A DNA stretch of 64,000 bases from Adlercreutzia shanghongiae (GCF_035830635.1 NZ_JAYMFI010000013.1:62001-126000); one strand, 5' to 3'. Counted from the stretch's first letter, positions 55,870-63,864 are shown. Notes: a model not told the origin generated them from the sequence alone. A program made the numbers and translations.

Positions 55870-55949
55870 TTATGCCCAAGCGGCATAACCGATGCCAGAT
55901 GGGCATTGCCGGCCTGTCAACCCGGCATCTTCGGAAATTCCTTATGCCG
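55870..55949. promoter_or_regulatory. Cluster of ATGCC/GGCAT inverted repeats upstream of the molybdoenzyme operon
   Basis: TTATGCC-N5-GGCATAA (55870-55888) is a perfect 7-5-7 dyad. ATGCC-N5-GGCAT (55892-55906) follows with its centre 20 bp further on, two helical turns. CGGCAT (55923-55928) and ATGCCG (55944-55949) form a third, wider pair. The cluster is about 255-335 bp ahead of the catalytic-subunit start, in a 525-bp gap with no gene. I did not find a convincing -35/-10 pair in this gap. Confidence 0.55.
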
Positions 55950-56044
55950 TCCCCGCGTCCTATTGTGTATGGCAGGAAAAGTTTGCGAAGCGCTTCTTTT
56001 GGAGCAAGGCGGAGTCCGGTGGAGACAGCGGGTGCCTTGACCGA

Positions 56045-56113
56045 GCGAGTTCCGCAGCGACGAGAACAGGACTAAATGTCCTGTTCTCCAAAGCGAGGAC
56101 TGTCTGAGCGAAT
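56045..56113 (+). repeat. Dispersed boxed-hairpin repeat upstream of the molybdoenzyme
   Basis: The element runs GCGAGTTCCGCAGC (56045-56058), a perfect 11-bp hairpin GAGAACAGGAC-TAAAT-GTCCTGTTCTC (56062-56088), then GCGAGGACTGTCTGAGCGA (56093-56111). The two boxes recur inside the 4Fe-4S gene at 50141-50430, around hairpins of different sequence. It may also attenuate or insulate transcription entering the operon. Confidence 0.75.
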
Positions 56114-56202
56114 CAAGGTACCCGCTGGCTCCGCCCCAGGCAGAGCCTTACTAGGGAAAAGCAGCAAACTTGAGAGAGAACGAAAGAAAGAAGGAGGATG
56201 AA

Positions 56203-59200
56203 ATGGGCAAGCTGAACATGACACGTCGTTCGTTCGTGAAGACCGCCGTCGTGTCTGCTGCTGCGGCCGCCGCCGTTGGCGCCGCAAGCCCCACGGTCGC
56301 TCTCGCCGAGAACGAGAACGCCGCCGCCGGGGAGTCGGCGGTCACGCGCATCCGCTCCTGCTGCCGCGGCTGCGGCAAGGTGGAGTGTGGCGTGTGGGTC
56401 TATGTCCAGGACGGTAAGGTCATTCGCACCGAGGGCGATGCCGACTGCTTCCTGACCATGGGCAATCACTGCGCCAAGGGCCAGGCTTCCATTCAGGCGG
56501 CCTACCACCCCGACCGCATCAAGTATCCCATGAAGCGCACGAACCCCAAGGGCGACGACGATCCCGGTTGGGTGCGCATCAGCTGGGACGAGGCCTACCA
56601 GACCATCGCCGACAACATTCTGGAGATCACCGCGAAGTACGGCAACGAGTCCACCTTCACCTGGTGCGGCACGGGTCGCCAGTGGTGCATGCAGTCCGAC
56701 GCCGGCATGGCGCTTCTGCTGTTCGGTACGCCGAACATCGTGGCCGCCTACCAGGTGTGCAAGGGCCCGCGCCACTTCGCCAGCCGTATCGACAACGTGC
56801 AGGCCTGGTCGTGGTCGGAGCTGATCAACCACTCCACGAAGTTCGTCCAGTGGGCCACCGAGCAGTCGCAGTCGAACTACGACGACGCCGCCCGTACCGT
56901 GGTGGACGTCGCCCGCTGCGCCGATGCCTTCATCTCCGTCGACCCGCGTCAGACGAACCTCGGTCGTACCGCCAAGTACTGGCTGCCGCTGCGTCCCGGC
57001 ACCGACAACGCCCTGGCGCTCGGCTGGTGCCACCTCATCCTGAAGAACGACCTGTGCGACTGGCAGTTTTTGAAGCGCTGGTCGAACTCTCCGTTCATCG
57101 TGGTGCCCGATATGGATCCCACCGGCTACGAGGAGCACGTGCAGAACGGCGGCTACCCCTATGCCTACCAGACCCGCCTGCTCACCGAGGCCGACATCGA
57201 CCCGACCATGGTCGACTGGGAGATCGAGGGCGACGGCGACCCGCAGCGCTACCTGGTGTTCGACCAGCTGAACAACCGCTGGACCTACTGGCAGGCGCAC
57301 CCGGAGGTGGGCGAGGCCCACTGGGAGGGCGAGACGTGGCAGAAGTCCACGAGCTACTTCGACCAGGACCTCTCCCGCCTGCGCGACGACGAGTCGAAGA
57401 AGCCCGGCAAGGTGTACGACCTCTCCGAGTTCAACCCGCTGATCGACCCGGCCATGTACGGCACCTTCGACGTGAAGCTGAAGGACGGCACCGTCCATAA
57501 GGGCCGTCCGGTGTGGGACATCTGGGCCGAGTACCTGGAGGACTTCACCCCCGAGAAGGTGTCCGAGATCACCGAGGTGGACGCGCAGCTCATCACCGAC
57601 GCCTGCCTGGAGTGGGCCACGCGCGACGACCCGCGCATTCCCAACGGCGGCATCAACTACGGCCTGGCCATCGAGCACCACGGCATGTCCACCCAGAACT
57701 GCCGCGCCATCATGGCCGCCTGCGCCATGGTGGGCGCCATCGACACCCCCGGCGGCCAGCGCGGCGCCACCAACGGCTGGACCACCCAGTCGGGCCCGAC
57801 GTCCATGTACCCCGGCGCCGACGGCGGCTCCAACCCCGCGTCCTTCGTGCGCGCCCCCTTCTTCGGGCTGTACAACCGCATTGCCGGCTACGAGAAGTTC
57901 CCCATGCTGTACTGGTACGCCGTGTGGGCGGACTGCAACTCGGTCATGGAGTACATGCACCGCGACGAGAACGCCCCCTACCAGATTCACGCGGGCATGA
58001 TCGGCTCCGGCGACCACATGAACATGGCCAACGCCAGCTACAACTGGGAGGCCCTGCTCATGCTGGACTTCCTCTTCGAGGCGAACCTGTGGCACTCGCC
58101 CACCTCGGGCGCGGCCGACGTGCTTCTGCCGGTGTGCCACTGGACCGAGATGAACGCCCAGCGTATCGCCCAGGGCTCCGGCGGCTCCTTCAGCCTGTGC
58201 GTGAAGGCCGTCGACCCTCCGGGAGAGTGCAAGAGCGACCCGCTGTACTTCCTGGAGCTCGGCCCGTATTTCGGCGTGCCCTTCTCCACCGACCCGGAGG
58301 ATCCCTACTGGGAGAAGAAGTCGGCCGAGACCGGCAAGTCGGTGGATTTGCTCGCCCTGGAGTACGAGTGCCTCGACGCCGAGCACGGCGGCGGCTGCGC
58401 CCCCTACGAGACCTGGGAGGAGTTCGCCCAGGCCTATCAGGAGCACGGCACCTGGAACATGAAGGAGGTCTTCCCGGACGACTGGGGTTCCTACCGCCGC
58501 TACGAGATCGGCCAGGCCTTCCGCAAGGCGCCGCATCAGCAGCCGACGAAGCTGGACATCAACATCCCCGGCTTCCCGACGCCGACCATGAAGCACGAGC
58601 TGTGGGCCACCACCATCGAGTCGCACTTCCCCGACGGCTCCGACGGCCCCGAGGTCATCCCGGGCTTCCAGACCGAGGCTCTGCCCTACTACGTGGAGGG
58701 CATCCACTCCCGCGTGCGCGACGCCGCCACCTACGAGGAGTACCCGATCCTCTGCATCACCGGCCGCCGCATCCCCGTGTACTTCCATAGCGAGCATCGC
58801 CAGCTGCCGTGGTGCCGCGAGCTGTGGCCCGTGCCCCGCATGGAGATCAACCCGGAGACGGCCGCCGAGCTCGGGCTTGAGCAGGGCGATTGGGCTTGGA
58901 TCGAGAGCCCCTGGGGCAAGGTGCGCCAGACCGTCGACCTGTACTACGGCATCGCGCCGAACACCATCAACTGCGAGCACCAGTGGTGGTATCCAGAGCT
59001 GGCCCAGGCCGACAAGGGCTTCAAGCTGTCCTGCATCAACTGCATCGTCGACCGCACGGCCCAGGACAAGTACAACGGCTCCTCCACGGTGCGCGGCTAC
59101 CCGGTGAAGGTGTACAAGGCCACGCCCGAGAACAGCCCCTTCGGCAACCCCGTCCCCTGCGGCAACGATGGCACCGAGATCATCCACGACTCGTCCGATC

Positions 59201-59262
59201 CGCGCCTGAAGCTGTGGGCCATCGGCGCCGAGGGCATCCATCCCGACAAGTTCGACGCGTAA
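56203..59262 (+). CDS. Tat-exported molybdopterin oxidoreductase, catalytic subunit (DMSO reductase family)
   Basis: The 1,019-aa protein has a twin-arginine signal (T-R-R-S-F-V-K, residues 7-13, then an Ala-rich core, probable cleavage near A35). A [4Fe-4S] motif follows at C54-x2-C57-x4-C62-x27-C90, then the large Mo-bis-MGD domains and a C-terminal cofactor-binding domain (M-E-I-N-P-E-T-A-A-E-L-G-L). C186 in Q-V-C-K-G-P lies where the molybdenum ligand is expected, which would make it a Cys-type enzyme; this is inference. The N-terminal R-G-C-G-K-x-E-C-G-V pattern resembles the Eggerthellaceae enzymes that include catechol dehydroxylases, but the substrate cannot be read. The ATG at 56203 follows AAGGAGG by 5 bases. 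It is the first gene of the operon; the ferredoxin subunit follows after 18 bases. Confidence 0.92.
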   Translation: MGKLNMTRRSFVKTAVVSAAAAAAVGAASPTVALAENENAAAGESAVTRIRSCCRGCGKVECGVWVYVQDGKVIRTEGDADCFLTMGNHCAKGQASIQAAYHPDRIKYPMKRTNPKGDDDPGWVRISWDEAYQTIADNILEITAKYGNESTFTWCGTGRQWCMQSDAGMALLLFGTPNIVAAYQVCKGPRHFASRIDNVQAWSWSELINHSTKFVQWATEQSQSNYDDAARTVVDVARCADAFISVDPRQTNLGRTAKYWLPLRPGTDNALALGWCHLILKNDLCDWQFLKRWSNSPFIVVPDMDPTGYEEHVQNGGYPYAYQTRLLTEADIDPTMVDWEIEGDGDPQRYLVFDQLNNRWTYWQAHPEVGEAHWEGETWQKSTSYFDQDLSRLRDDESKKPGKVYDLSEFNPLIDPAMYGTFDVKLKDGTVHKGRPVWDIWAEYLEDFTPEKVSEITEVDAQLITDACLEWATRDDPRIPNGGINYGLAIEHHGMSTQNCRAIMAACAMVGAIDTPGGQRGATNGWTTQSGPTSMYPGADGGSNPASFVRAPFFGLYNRIAGYEKFPMLYWYAVWADCNSVMEYMHRDENAPYQIHAGMIGSGDHMNMANASYNWEALLMLDFLFEANLWHSPTSGAADVLLPVCHWTEMNAQRIAQGSGGSFSLCVKAVDPPGECKSDPLYFLELGPYFGVPFSTDPEDPYWEKKSAETGKSVDLLALEYECLDAEHGGGCAPYETWEEFAQAYQEHGTWNMKEVFPDDWGSYRRYEIGQAFRKAPHQQPTKLDINIPGFPTPTMKHELWATTIESHFPDGSDGPEVIPGFQTEALPYYVEGIHSRVRDAATYEEYPILCITGRRIPVYFHSEHRQLPWCRELWPVPRMEINPETAAELGLEQGDWAWIESPWGKVRQTVDLYYGIAPNTINCEHQWWYPELAQADKGFKLSCINCIVDRTAQDKYNGSSTVRGYPVKVYKATPENSPFGNPVPCGNDGTEIIHDSSDPRLKLWAIGAEGIHPDKFDA

Positions 59263-59280
59263 GAGAAAGGAGTGGGAGAA

Positions 59281-59898
59281 ATGACACAGCTCGCAATTTG
59301 CACCGATCTCGACCGGTGCGTCGGCTGCCTCGCCTGCAGCGTGTCCTGCAAAGTGGTCAATGGTGTGCCCATCGGCAACTTCTGGAACAAGACCCTGCGC
59401 GTGGGCCCCACCCCCAAGGAAGGTGGCTCCGGCCAGTTCCCGGACGTTGAGACCTACTTTTTGAACGTGCAGTGCCAGCACTGCGAGAACCCCCAGTGCG
59501 TGTCGGTGTGCCCCACCGAGGCATCGCACAAGCTGCCCGACGGCACCATCCAGATCGACAAGTCGAAGTGCATCGGCTGCCAGTTCTGCGTCATGAGCTG
59601 CCCCTACGGCGTGCGCTACCTCAACGAGGAGGAGGGCGTCGTGGAGAAGTGCACCTTGTGCCAGCAGCGCACCGCCCAAGGCGAGCTGCCCCAGTGCGTG
59701 AGCCAGTGCTGCGGCATGGCCCGCTGGTACGGCGACGCTGAGGCCGGCATCGAGTCCTTCGAGGGGCCGCGCGGCGAGAAGCTGGGCGACTTCGTGAACG
59801 ACTTCACCGAGGACCAGGTGTACCAGCTCACCGACGTGGGCAACGGACCGAGCATGTTCTACATCATGCGCAACATCAAGTGGCAGGGGGTAGAGTAA
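59281..59898 (+). CDS. DmsB-like four-cluster ferredoxin subunit
   Basis: The 205-aa protein carries four Cys motifs of the DmsB/NrfC/PsrB type: C-V-G-C-L-A-C-S-V-S-C, C-Q-H-C...C-V-S-V-C-P, C-I-G-C-Q-F-C-V-M-S-C-P and C-T-L-C...C-V-S-Q-C-C. It should pass electrons from the membrane anchor to the molybdenum subunit. It lacks its own signal and is normally exported bound to the Tat-dependent partner. The ATG at 59281 has AAAGGAG 8 bases upstream; a GTG at 59272 is possible but less likely. The anchor gene starts 3 bases after its stop. Confidence 0.94.
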   Translation: MTQLAICTDLDRCVGCLACSVSCKVVNGVPIGNFWNKTLRVGPTPKEGGSGQFPDVETYFLNVQCQHCENPQCVSVCPTEASHKLPDGTIQIDKSKCIGCQFCVMSCPYGVRYLNEEEGVVEKCTLCQQRTAQGELPQCVSQCCGMARWYGDAEAGIESFEGPRGEKLGDFVNDFTEDQVYQLTDVGNGPSMFYIMRNIKWQGVE

Positions 59899-59901
59899 CC
59901 C

Positions 59902-60771
59902 ATGGAGATTCAGATCCCGCTCGTCATCTTCACGAGCTTTTTGGCTTGGGCCGCCGGCATCTTCGGCACCCAGTGCGTGCTCGCGCTGCAGAAGCGCGGC
60001 GGCGCGGCTCAGCTGCCGGCGCTGATCGCGTCGGTGGTCATCCTCGCCGTGGGCGGCATCGCCGTCGTGTTCCACCTGACCCATCCGTTCAACCTGTTCA
60101 ACGGCTTCGGCCACCTCACCTCGGGCATTACCCAGGAGCTCATCGCCATCGTGCTTCTGGCGGTGGTCATGGTGCTGTACTTCCTCATGCTGCGCCGCTC
60201 CGAGGACCATACGGTGCCCCAGTGGCTGGCCGTGGTGGGCATCGTGCTGGTTTTCGTGCTCATCTTCGCCATGGGCCACAGCTACATGATGCCGTCGCTG
60301 CCTGCTTGGGACACGGTGCTCCAGATGCTGTCGCTTTTGGGTGCCGCCTGCGTCATGGGCCCGGCCACCGTGGCCTTCATCGGCGCGCTTGCGGATGAGA
60401 AGATCGAGGGCATCGGCCTGCTCGCCGTCATCGGCGCTGCGGTGAACGCCGTGCTGTCGGCCGCCTACATGTTCGCCATGGAGGCCTCTTCGGCCAGCTT
60501 CCAGTCCTTCCAGTACTACTTCGACCCGACCCACCCCAACGCGGCTCTGGCCAACCCCGCCGACGTGTCCCTGTTCACCGGCGACTCCATGACGGCGCTC
60601 GTGGTGGCCGTCATCGCCCTCATCGTTGCCCTGGCCGGTGCCTTTGTGGGCAAGAAGCAGGATTCGTGGAAGGTGTGGGGCGCGGTGGTCGCCATCGCCG
60701 GCCTGGTGTGCGCCGTGGCTCTGCGCATCATGATGTACACCATGGGCGAGACCCTGTTCATGCTGTACTAG
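59902..60771 (+). CDS. DmsC-like membrane anchor subunit
   Basis: The 289-aa protein is almost entirely hydrophobic, with eight likely transmembrane helices (starting near residues 7, 37, 75, 112, 138, 165, 232 and 255). This is the DmsC/NrfD-like fold of quinol-oxidising anchors. E. coli DmsC is about the same length. It should take electrons from menaquinol and tether the complex to the outer face of the membrane. Spacing of 3 bases from the ferredoxin gene shows tight coupling. Confidence 0.88.
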   Translation: MEIQIPLVIFTSFLAWAAGIFGTQCVLALQKRGGAAQLPALIASVVILAVGGIAVVFHLTHPFNLFNGFGHLTSGITQELIAIVLLAVVMVLYFLMLRRSEDHTVPQWLAVVGIVLVFVLIFAMGHSYMMPSLPAWDTVLQMLSLLGAACVMGPATVAFIGALADEKIEGIGLLAVIGAAVNAVLSAAYMFAMEASSASFQSFQYYFDPTHPNAALANPADVSLFTGDSMTALVVAVIALIVALAGAFVGKKQDSWKVWGAVVAIAGLVCAVALRIMMYTMGETLFMLY

Positions 60772-60780
60772 CGAGTGCGG

Positions 60781-60799
60781 GGGAGGCCTCGCGCCTCCC
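60781..60799 (+). terminator. Intra-operon hairpin
   Basis: GGGAGGC (60781-60787) and GCCTCCC (60793-60799) pair around a CTCGC loop, 9 bases after the anchor stop. The tail TCCCTTCGATC is not a T-tract, so it is more likely an mRNA-stabilising or partial termination site. Confidence 0.45.
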
Positions 60800-60831
60800 T
60801 CCCTTCGATCACTTGAGACAAGGAGATTCTC

Positions 60832-61698
60832 ATGCGAGGAATATACAAGAGGGCGGGTGTGGCGCTGGTCGCGGGCGCGCTCGTGCTCGGCCTTGCCGGA
60901 TGCGCCACGGAAAGCGCGCCGGTGAGCGACCCCGCCAAGGGCGACAACACCCTTCTGGCCTACACCGGGGCCAACACCGCCGACGAGCAGAGCTTCGAGA
61001 AAGTCACCTTCGGCGCCTACCAGGGCCAGGACATCTCGTGGCTTAAGCTCGCCGAGGAGAACGGCAAGACGCTGCTGGTCAGCGAGTACGTGCTGGATGC
61101 GGTGCCCTACGACAATTCGGCCGAGCAGTACCAGTGGTCGGTGCAGTCGCCGCGTCCCCAGAAGGACGTGCAGTGGGCGACGAGCTCCGTGCGCGCCTGG
61201 CTGAACGGCGAGTTTCTGAACGCCGCTTTCAGCGCCGACGAGCAGGGCGCCATTGCCGCCACCACGCTGACCGACACGAAGAACAACGTGCCGCACACGG
61301 GCAAGACCGCGGCGGATGCGTCGATTCACGTGGCCGACGAGACGACCGACCAGGTGTTCTTGCTGAGCGTGGCCGAGGCGAAGAAGTACTTCGCCAATAA
61401 CGCGGCCCGCCTGGCCCATCCCACCGACTACGCCACTTCCCAGGGCGTGTACGTGGGCACGGCGAGCAACGCCGACCAGCCCGAGGGCGCCGCTATCTGG
61501 TGGCTGCGCTCCAACGGCTACTACGCGGGCTACGCCTCTGTGGTGGCCGACGACGGCTACGTGCACGGCGACGGCTACCGCATGGCCGGCGAGCTGCACG
61601 ACGGCTTCGAGGACCACGGCACCGAGCTTTCAAGCGACCTCGGCGGCAACGTGGGCGTGCGTCCCGCCATCTGGGTGGAGACGAGCGCGCTTTCCTAA
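60832..61698 (+). CDS. Lipoprotein with DUF6273-like domain
   Basis: The 288-aa protein has a lipoprotein signal peptide with lipobox L-A-G-C (C24), so it should be anchored on the outer face of the membrane. The rest matches the DUF6273 pattern: F-G-A-Y...I-S-W-L-K-L near residue 60, L-L-V-S-E-Y-V-L-D-A-V-P-Y, V-R-A-W-L-N-G-E-F-L-N-A-A-F, D-Q-V-F-L-L-S-V-A-E-A-K-K-Y-F, W-W-L-R-S-N-G and V-R-P-A-I-W-V near the end. No enzymatic function is established for this domain as far as I know. The ATG at 60832 has AAGGAG 6 bases upstream. It lies inside the molybdoenzyme cluster, 60 bp after the anchor, and is followed by a terminator-like hairpin. It could be a substrate-binding or assembly accessory of the exported enzyme. 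Confidence 0.82.
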   Translation: MRGIYKRAGVALVAGALVLGLAGCATESAPVSDPAKGDNTLLAYTGANTADEQSFEKVTFGAYQGQDISWLKLAEENGKTLLVSEYVLDAVPYDNSAEQYQWSVQSPRPQKDVQWATSSVRAWLNGEFLNAAFSADEQGAIAATTLTDTKNNVPHTGKTAADASIHVADETTDQVFLLSVAEAKKYFANNAARLAHPTDYATSQGVYVGTASNADQPEGAAIWWLRSNGYYAGYASVVADDGYVHGDGYRMAGELHDGFEDHGTELSSDLGGNVGVRPAIWVETSALS

Positions 61699-61712
61699 GG
61701 CGCTTTGGGCGG

Positions 61713-61742
61713 GGCGGTCGTGCTGGCCGCCTTCGCCTTTTT
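61713..61742 (+). terminator. Terminator or attenuator between lipoprotein and NapG-like genes
   Basis: GGCGGTC (61713-61719) and GGCCGCC (61725-61731) pair with one G-T pair around GTGCT, followed by TTCGCC and five T. It follows the lipoprotein stop by 14 bases. With the NapG-like start only 20 bases on, partial read-through is likely. Confidence 0.65.
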
Positions 61743-61761
61743 GGAATTGAGAGGAGAGGCG

Positions 61762-62445
61762 ATGGCTGAGAAGAATTCCCTGACGCGGCGCACGTTGTGC
61801 ATCGGCGTGGGCGCTACGGTGGCTATGGCCGGGCTGGGCTCGCTGCGCTATCTGGGAAGCGAGGCGCTGGTGCGACCGCCCGGGGGGCAGGACGAGGAGA
61901 ACCTGGTTTCCAAGTGCGTGCACTGCTACCGCTGCATCGAGGCGTGCCCCGAGCGGGTCATCGTGCCGGCCTCCATCGGCTCGGGCGTGCTGAATATGCG
62001 CACGCCGCGCATGGAGTTCTCCGACTGCTATCCCGGCCAGCTGGACGATTTCCGCTACTGCGACATGTGCGCCGAGCGCAACGGCGGCGTGCCGCTGTGC
62101 GCCGAGGTGTGCCCGTCGGGCGCGCTGACGCTGCCTGCCGACTACACGCCCGACAGCGAGGTGCTCGGCGTGGCGGTTCTGAACACCGAGACCTGCATCG
62201 CCTACCGCAGCAGCTTCTGCGCGTTCTGCCACGATGTGTGCATCCAGGTGCGCGGCGAGGACAAGGCGGCGATCTACTACCAGAACGCCGACGCGTCCGA
62301 TGCCCTGGACACGCGGCTTCCCGTGGTGGACGCGGCGAAGTGCAACGGCTGCGGTGCCTGCGAGGCCGTGTGCGTGTCGGCCCAGGCCGGTTCCGCCATG
62401 GATGCCTCCGAGCGGGCCATTGTCGTGAAACCGCTGGACGAGTAG
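61762..62445 (+). CDS. NapG-like exported ferredoxin-type protein
   Basis: The 227-aa protein starts with a twin-arginine-like signal (L-T-R-R-T-L-C-I-G, then a hydrophobic stretch). It has four Fe-S motifs: C52-x2-C55-x2-C58-x3-C62, C-D-M-C...C-A-E-V-C-P, C-I-A-Y...C-A-F-C-H-D-V-C and C-N-G-C-G-A-C-E-A-V-C. This is the layout of NapG, which with NapH passes electrons from quinol to a periplasmic-side molybdoenzyme. The ATG at 61762 has AGGAG 5 bases ahead; a longer frame from 61705 overlaps the upstream terminator. The NapH-like gene follows after 9 bases. Confidence 0.88.
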   Translation: MAEKNSLTRRTLCIGVGATVAMAGLGSLRYLGSEALVRPPGGQDEENLVSKCVHCYRCIEACPERVIVPASIGSGVLNMRTPRMEFSDCYPGQLDDFRYCDMCAERNGGVPLCAEVCPSGALTLPADYTPDSEVLGVAVLNTETCIAYRSSFCAFCHDVCIQVRGEDKAAIYYQNADASDALDTRLPVVDAAKCNGCGACEAVCVSAQAGSAMDASERAIVVKPLDE

Positions 62446-62454
62446 GGGGTTGCC

Positions 62455-63468
62455 ATGAAGTTCAAGAACGCGCGAACCGTTGTGGCCGTCGTTGCCTTCG
62501 CGGCGCTTGCGGTCTGCCTGATCGCCAACGTGGCCGCCGGTACCTGGTGCGGTTTCGGCGCGGACGACATCGCCGTGCTCTGCCCCGTGGGGGCGCTCCT
62601 GTCCATGGTCGCGGCCAAGACGCTCATTCCCCGGGCGGTTATCAGCATCGTCGTGGCCGTCGCCCTCGTGCTTTTGCTGGGCCGTCTGTTCTGCGGCTGG
62701 ATGTGCCCGGTGACGCTGTGGCGGCGCGTGAAGGAGTTCTTCACGCCGGTGAAGAAGCTCGAGGAGCGCAAGGCGGCCGACGCCAAGGTCAACCAGGCCC
62801 TTGCCGCCGAGGAGATCGCGGCGCTCAAGGCCGCGCCCTCGGGTCACGCGTGCAGCGCTTGCGGCGCGTGCGGAGCCAAGCGCAATGCGAAGTTCGATTC
62901 GCGCCATGCGGTGCTCGGCGGCGCGGTGCTCACCACCGCGGTGTTCGGCTTCCCGGTGTTCTGCCTCGTGTGCCCCGTGGGGCTGTCGTTCGCGGCCGTG
63001 GCCCTGCTCGTGGGCTTGTTCGGCGCGGGCGACTTGAACTGGTCGCTGTTGTTCGTGCCGGCTATGCTTGTCATCGAGCTGGTGTTCCTACGGAAATGGT
63101 GTGGGCGCTTCTGCCCCATCTCGGCGTTCATGAGCCTCTTCTCCCGCTTCAGCCGCACGGGCATGCCCGTCATCGACAACGAGCGGTGTCTGGAGACCGC
63201 CAAGGAGACGGCCTGCAGCCGCTGCGCCACGGCCTGCACCTTCGATGTGAACCTGCGTCATCCCGACCTCGGCGAGCTGCCTTTGCATGACTGCGCCCGC
63301 TGCGGCGACTGCATCGACGCGTGCCCCACGAACGCCATCTCCTTCCGCGCGGTCAGCGGGAAGCCGGCTCCCTTCGCCGACGCCTTCGCCTCGCTGCGCG
63401 GCAACGGGACTGCCAAGGAGCGCCCGGCGTCTCCGGCCTTGGACGACCTAGAGCCCGAGGAGGCCTGA
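62455..63468 (+). CDS. NapH-like membrane Fe-S quinol oxidase
   Basis: The 337-aa protein has several transmembrane helices and the NapH-type C-x3-C-P motifs C-G-W-M-C-P and C-G-R-F-C-P, plus an additional C-L-V-C-P. Near the C-terminus are two ferredoxin-type motifs, C-L-E-T...C-S-R-C-A-T-A-C and C-A-R-C-G-D-C-I-D-A-C-P. A soluble loop near residue 135 holds C-S-A-C-G-A-C-G. It should oxidise menaquinol and hand electrons to the NapG-like partner. It is the last gene of the cluster and is followed by a good terminator. Confidence 0.88.
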   Translation: MKFKNARTVVAVVAFAALAVCLIANVAAGTWCGFGADDIAVLCPVGALLSMVAAKTLIPRAVISIVVAVALVLLLGRLFCGWMCPVTLWRRVKEFFTPVKKLEERKAADAKVNQALAAEEIAALKAAPSGHACSACGACGAKRNAKFDSRHAVLGGAVLTTAVFGFPVFCLVCPVGLSFAAVALLVGLFGAGDLNWSLLFVPAMLVIELVFLRKWCGRFCPISAFMSLFSRFSRTGMPVIDNERCLETAKETACSRCATACTFDVNLRHPDLGELPLHDCARCGDCIDACPTNAISFRAVSGKPAPFADAFASLRGNGTAKERPASPALDDLEPEEA

Positions 63469-63512
63469 TCGCTTCGGGTAGCTTCGGGCACATTCGCATT
63501 GTGTGATTTGGG

Positions 63513-63547
63513 GAAGGTGGCTTATGCGGGCCGCCTTCTTCTTGTTG
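63513..63547 (+). terminator. Intrinsic terminator of the molybdoenzyme cluster
   Basis: GAAGGTGGC (63513-63521) pairs fully with GCCGCCTTC (63530-63538), one G-T pair, loop TTATGCGG, followed by TTCTTGTTG. Confidence 0.85.
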
Positions 63548-63612
63548 TACGGGTATCATAGATAGGCTGGCAAAGTCCGAACGTGGGCGGCGCTTCGAGA
63601 GGAGTGTTGCCT

Positions 63613-63738
63613 ATGGAGATAATCCTGGAAGCTCTTAACGTGCTGGCGATGGTTGCGACCATCGCCGCTTTCATACTTGAGGTATGGAAAACATGGAAGG
63701 AGGATAAGCGCGAGGATGCCGCGGGAAGAAAAGAATAG
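63613..63738 (+). CDS. 41-aa single-span membrane peptide, type I toxin-like
   Basis: This small gene encodes 41 residues: an acidic start (M-E-I-I-L-E), a hydrophobic helix of about 20 residues (residues 7-24), then W-K-T-W-K-E-D-K-R and a charged end. A single membrane helix followed by a Trp/Lys-rich charged tail is the shape of type I toxins of the TxpA/Fst sort. I recognise the shape, not a named family. GAGGAG lies about 9 bases before the ATG. The stop codon is inside a hairpin (63736-63761) that forms the terminator of a convergent antisense RNA candidate. It is unrelated to the genes on either side. Confidence 0.6.
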   Translation: MEIILEALNVLAMVATIAAFILEVWKTWKEDKREDAAGRKE

Positions 63739-63817
63739 GGGCTAGCTGCCACTAACCCCTAATCAAAACTACCTGCGCCGCCCGACCGGAGTGTAAGGTC
63801 ACTCGGGCTTTGCTGGC
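63724..63817 (-). ncRNA. Candidate antisense RNA overlapping the small toxin-like gene's 3' end
   Basis: On the minus strand, TATACT (63829-63824) is a five-of-six -10 box; the -35 region (TTTCTC, 17 bp upstream) is weak. A transcript starting near 63817 would hold a hairpin with arms at 63808-63800 and 63793-63780. It would end at the stem CCCCTA/TAGGGG (63761-63736), which on this strand is followed by TTCTTTTCTTCC, a proper intrinsic terminator. On the plus strand the same stem has no T-tract. This convergent 3' overlap is the txpA/ratA type of layout. Confidence 0.45.
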
Positions 63818-63864
63818 CCCTGCAGTATATCACGTTGCGGTCTGAAGAGAAAGCAGTGCCACCT

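Noticed and set aside
56113..61617. Minus-strand open frame of 1,834 codons opposite the molybdoenzyme operon
   Set aside because: Same antisense artefact; five well-supported plus-strand genes occupy the span.
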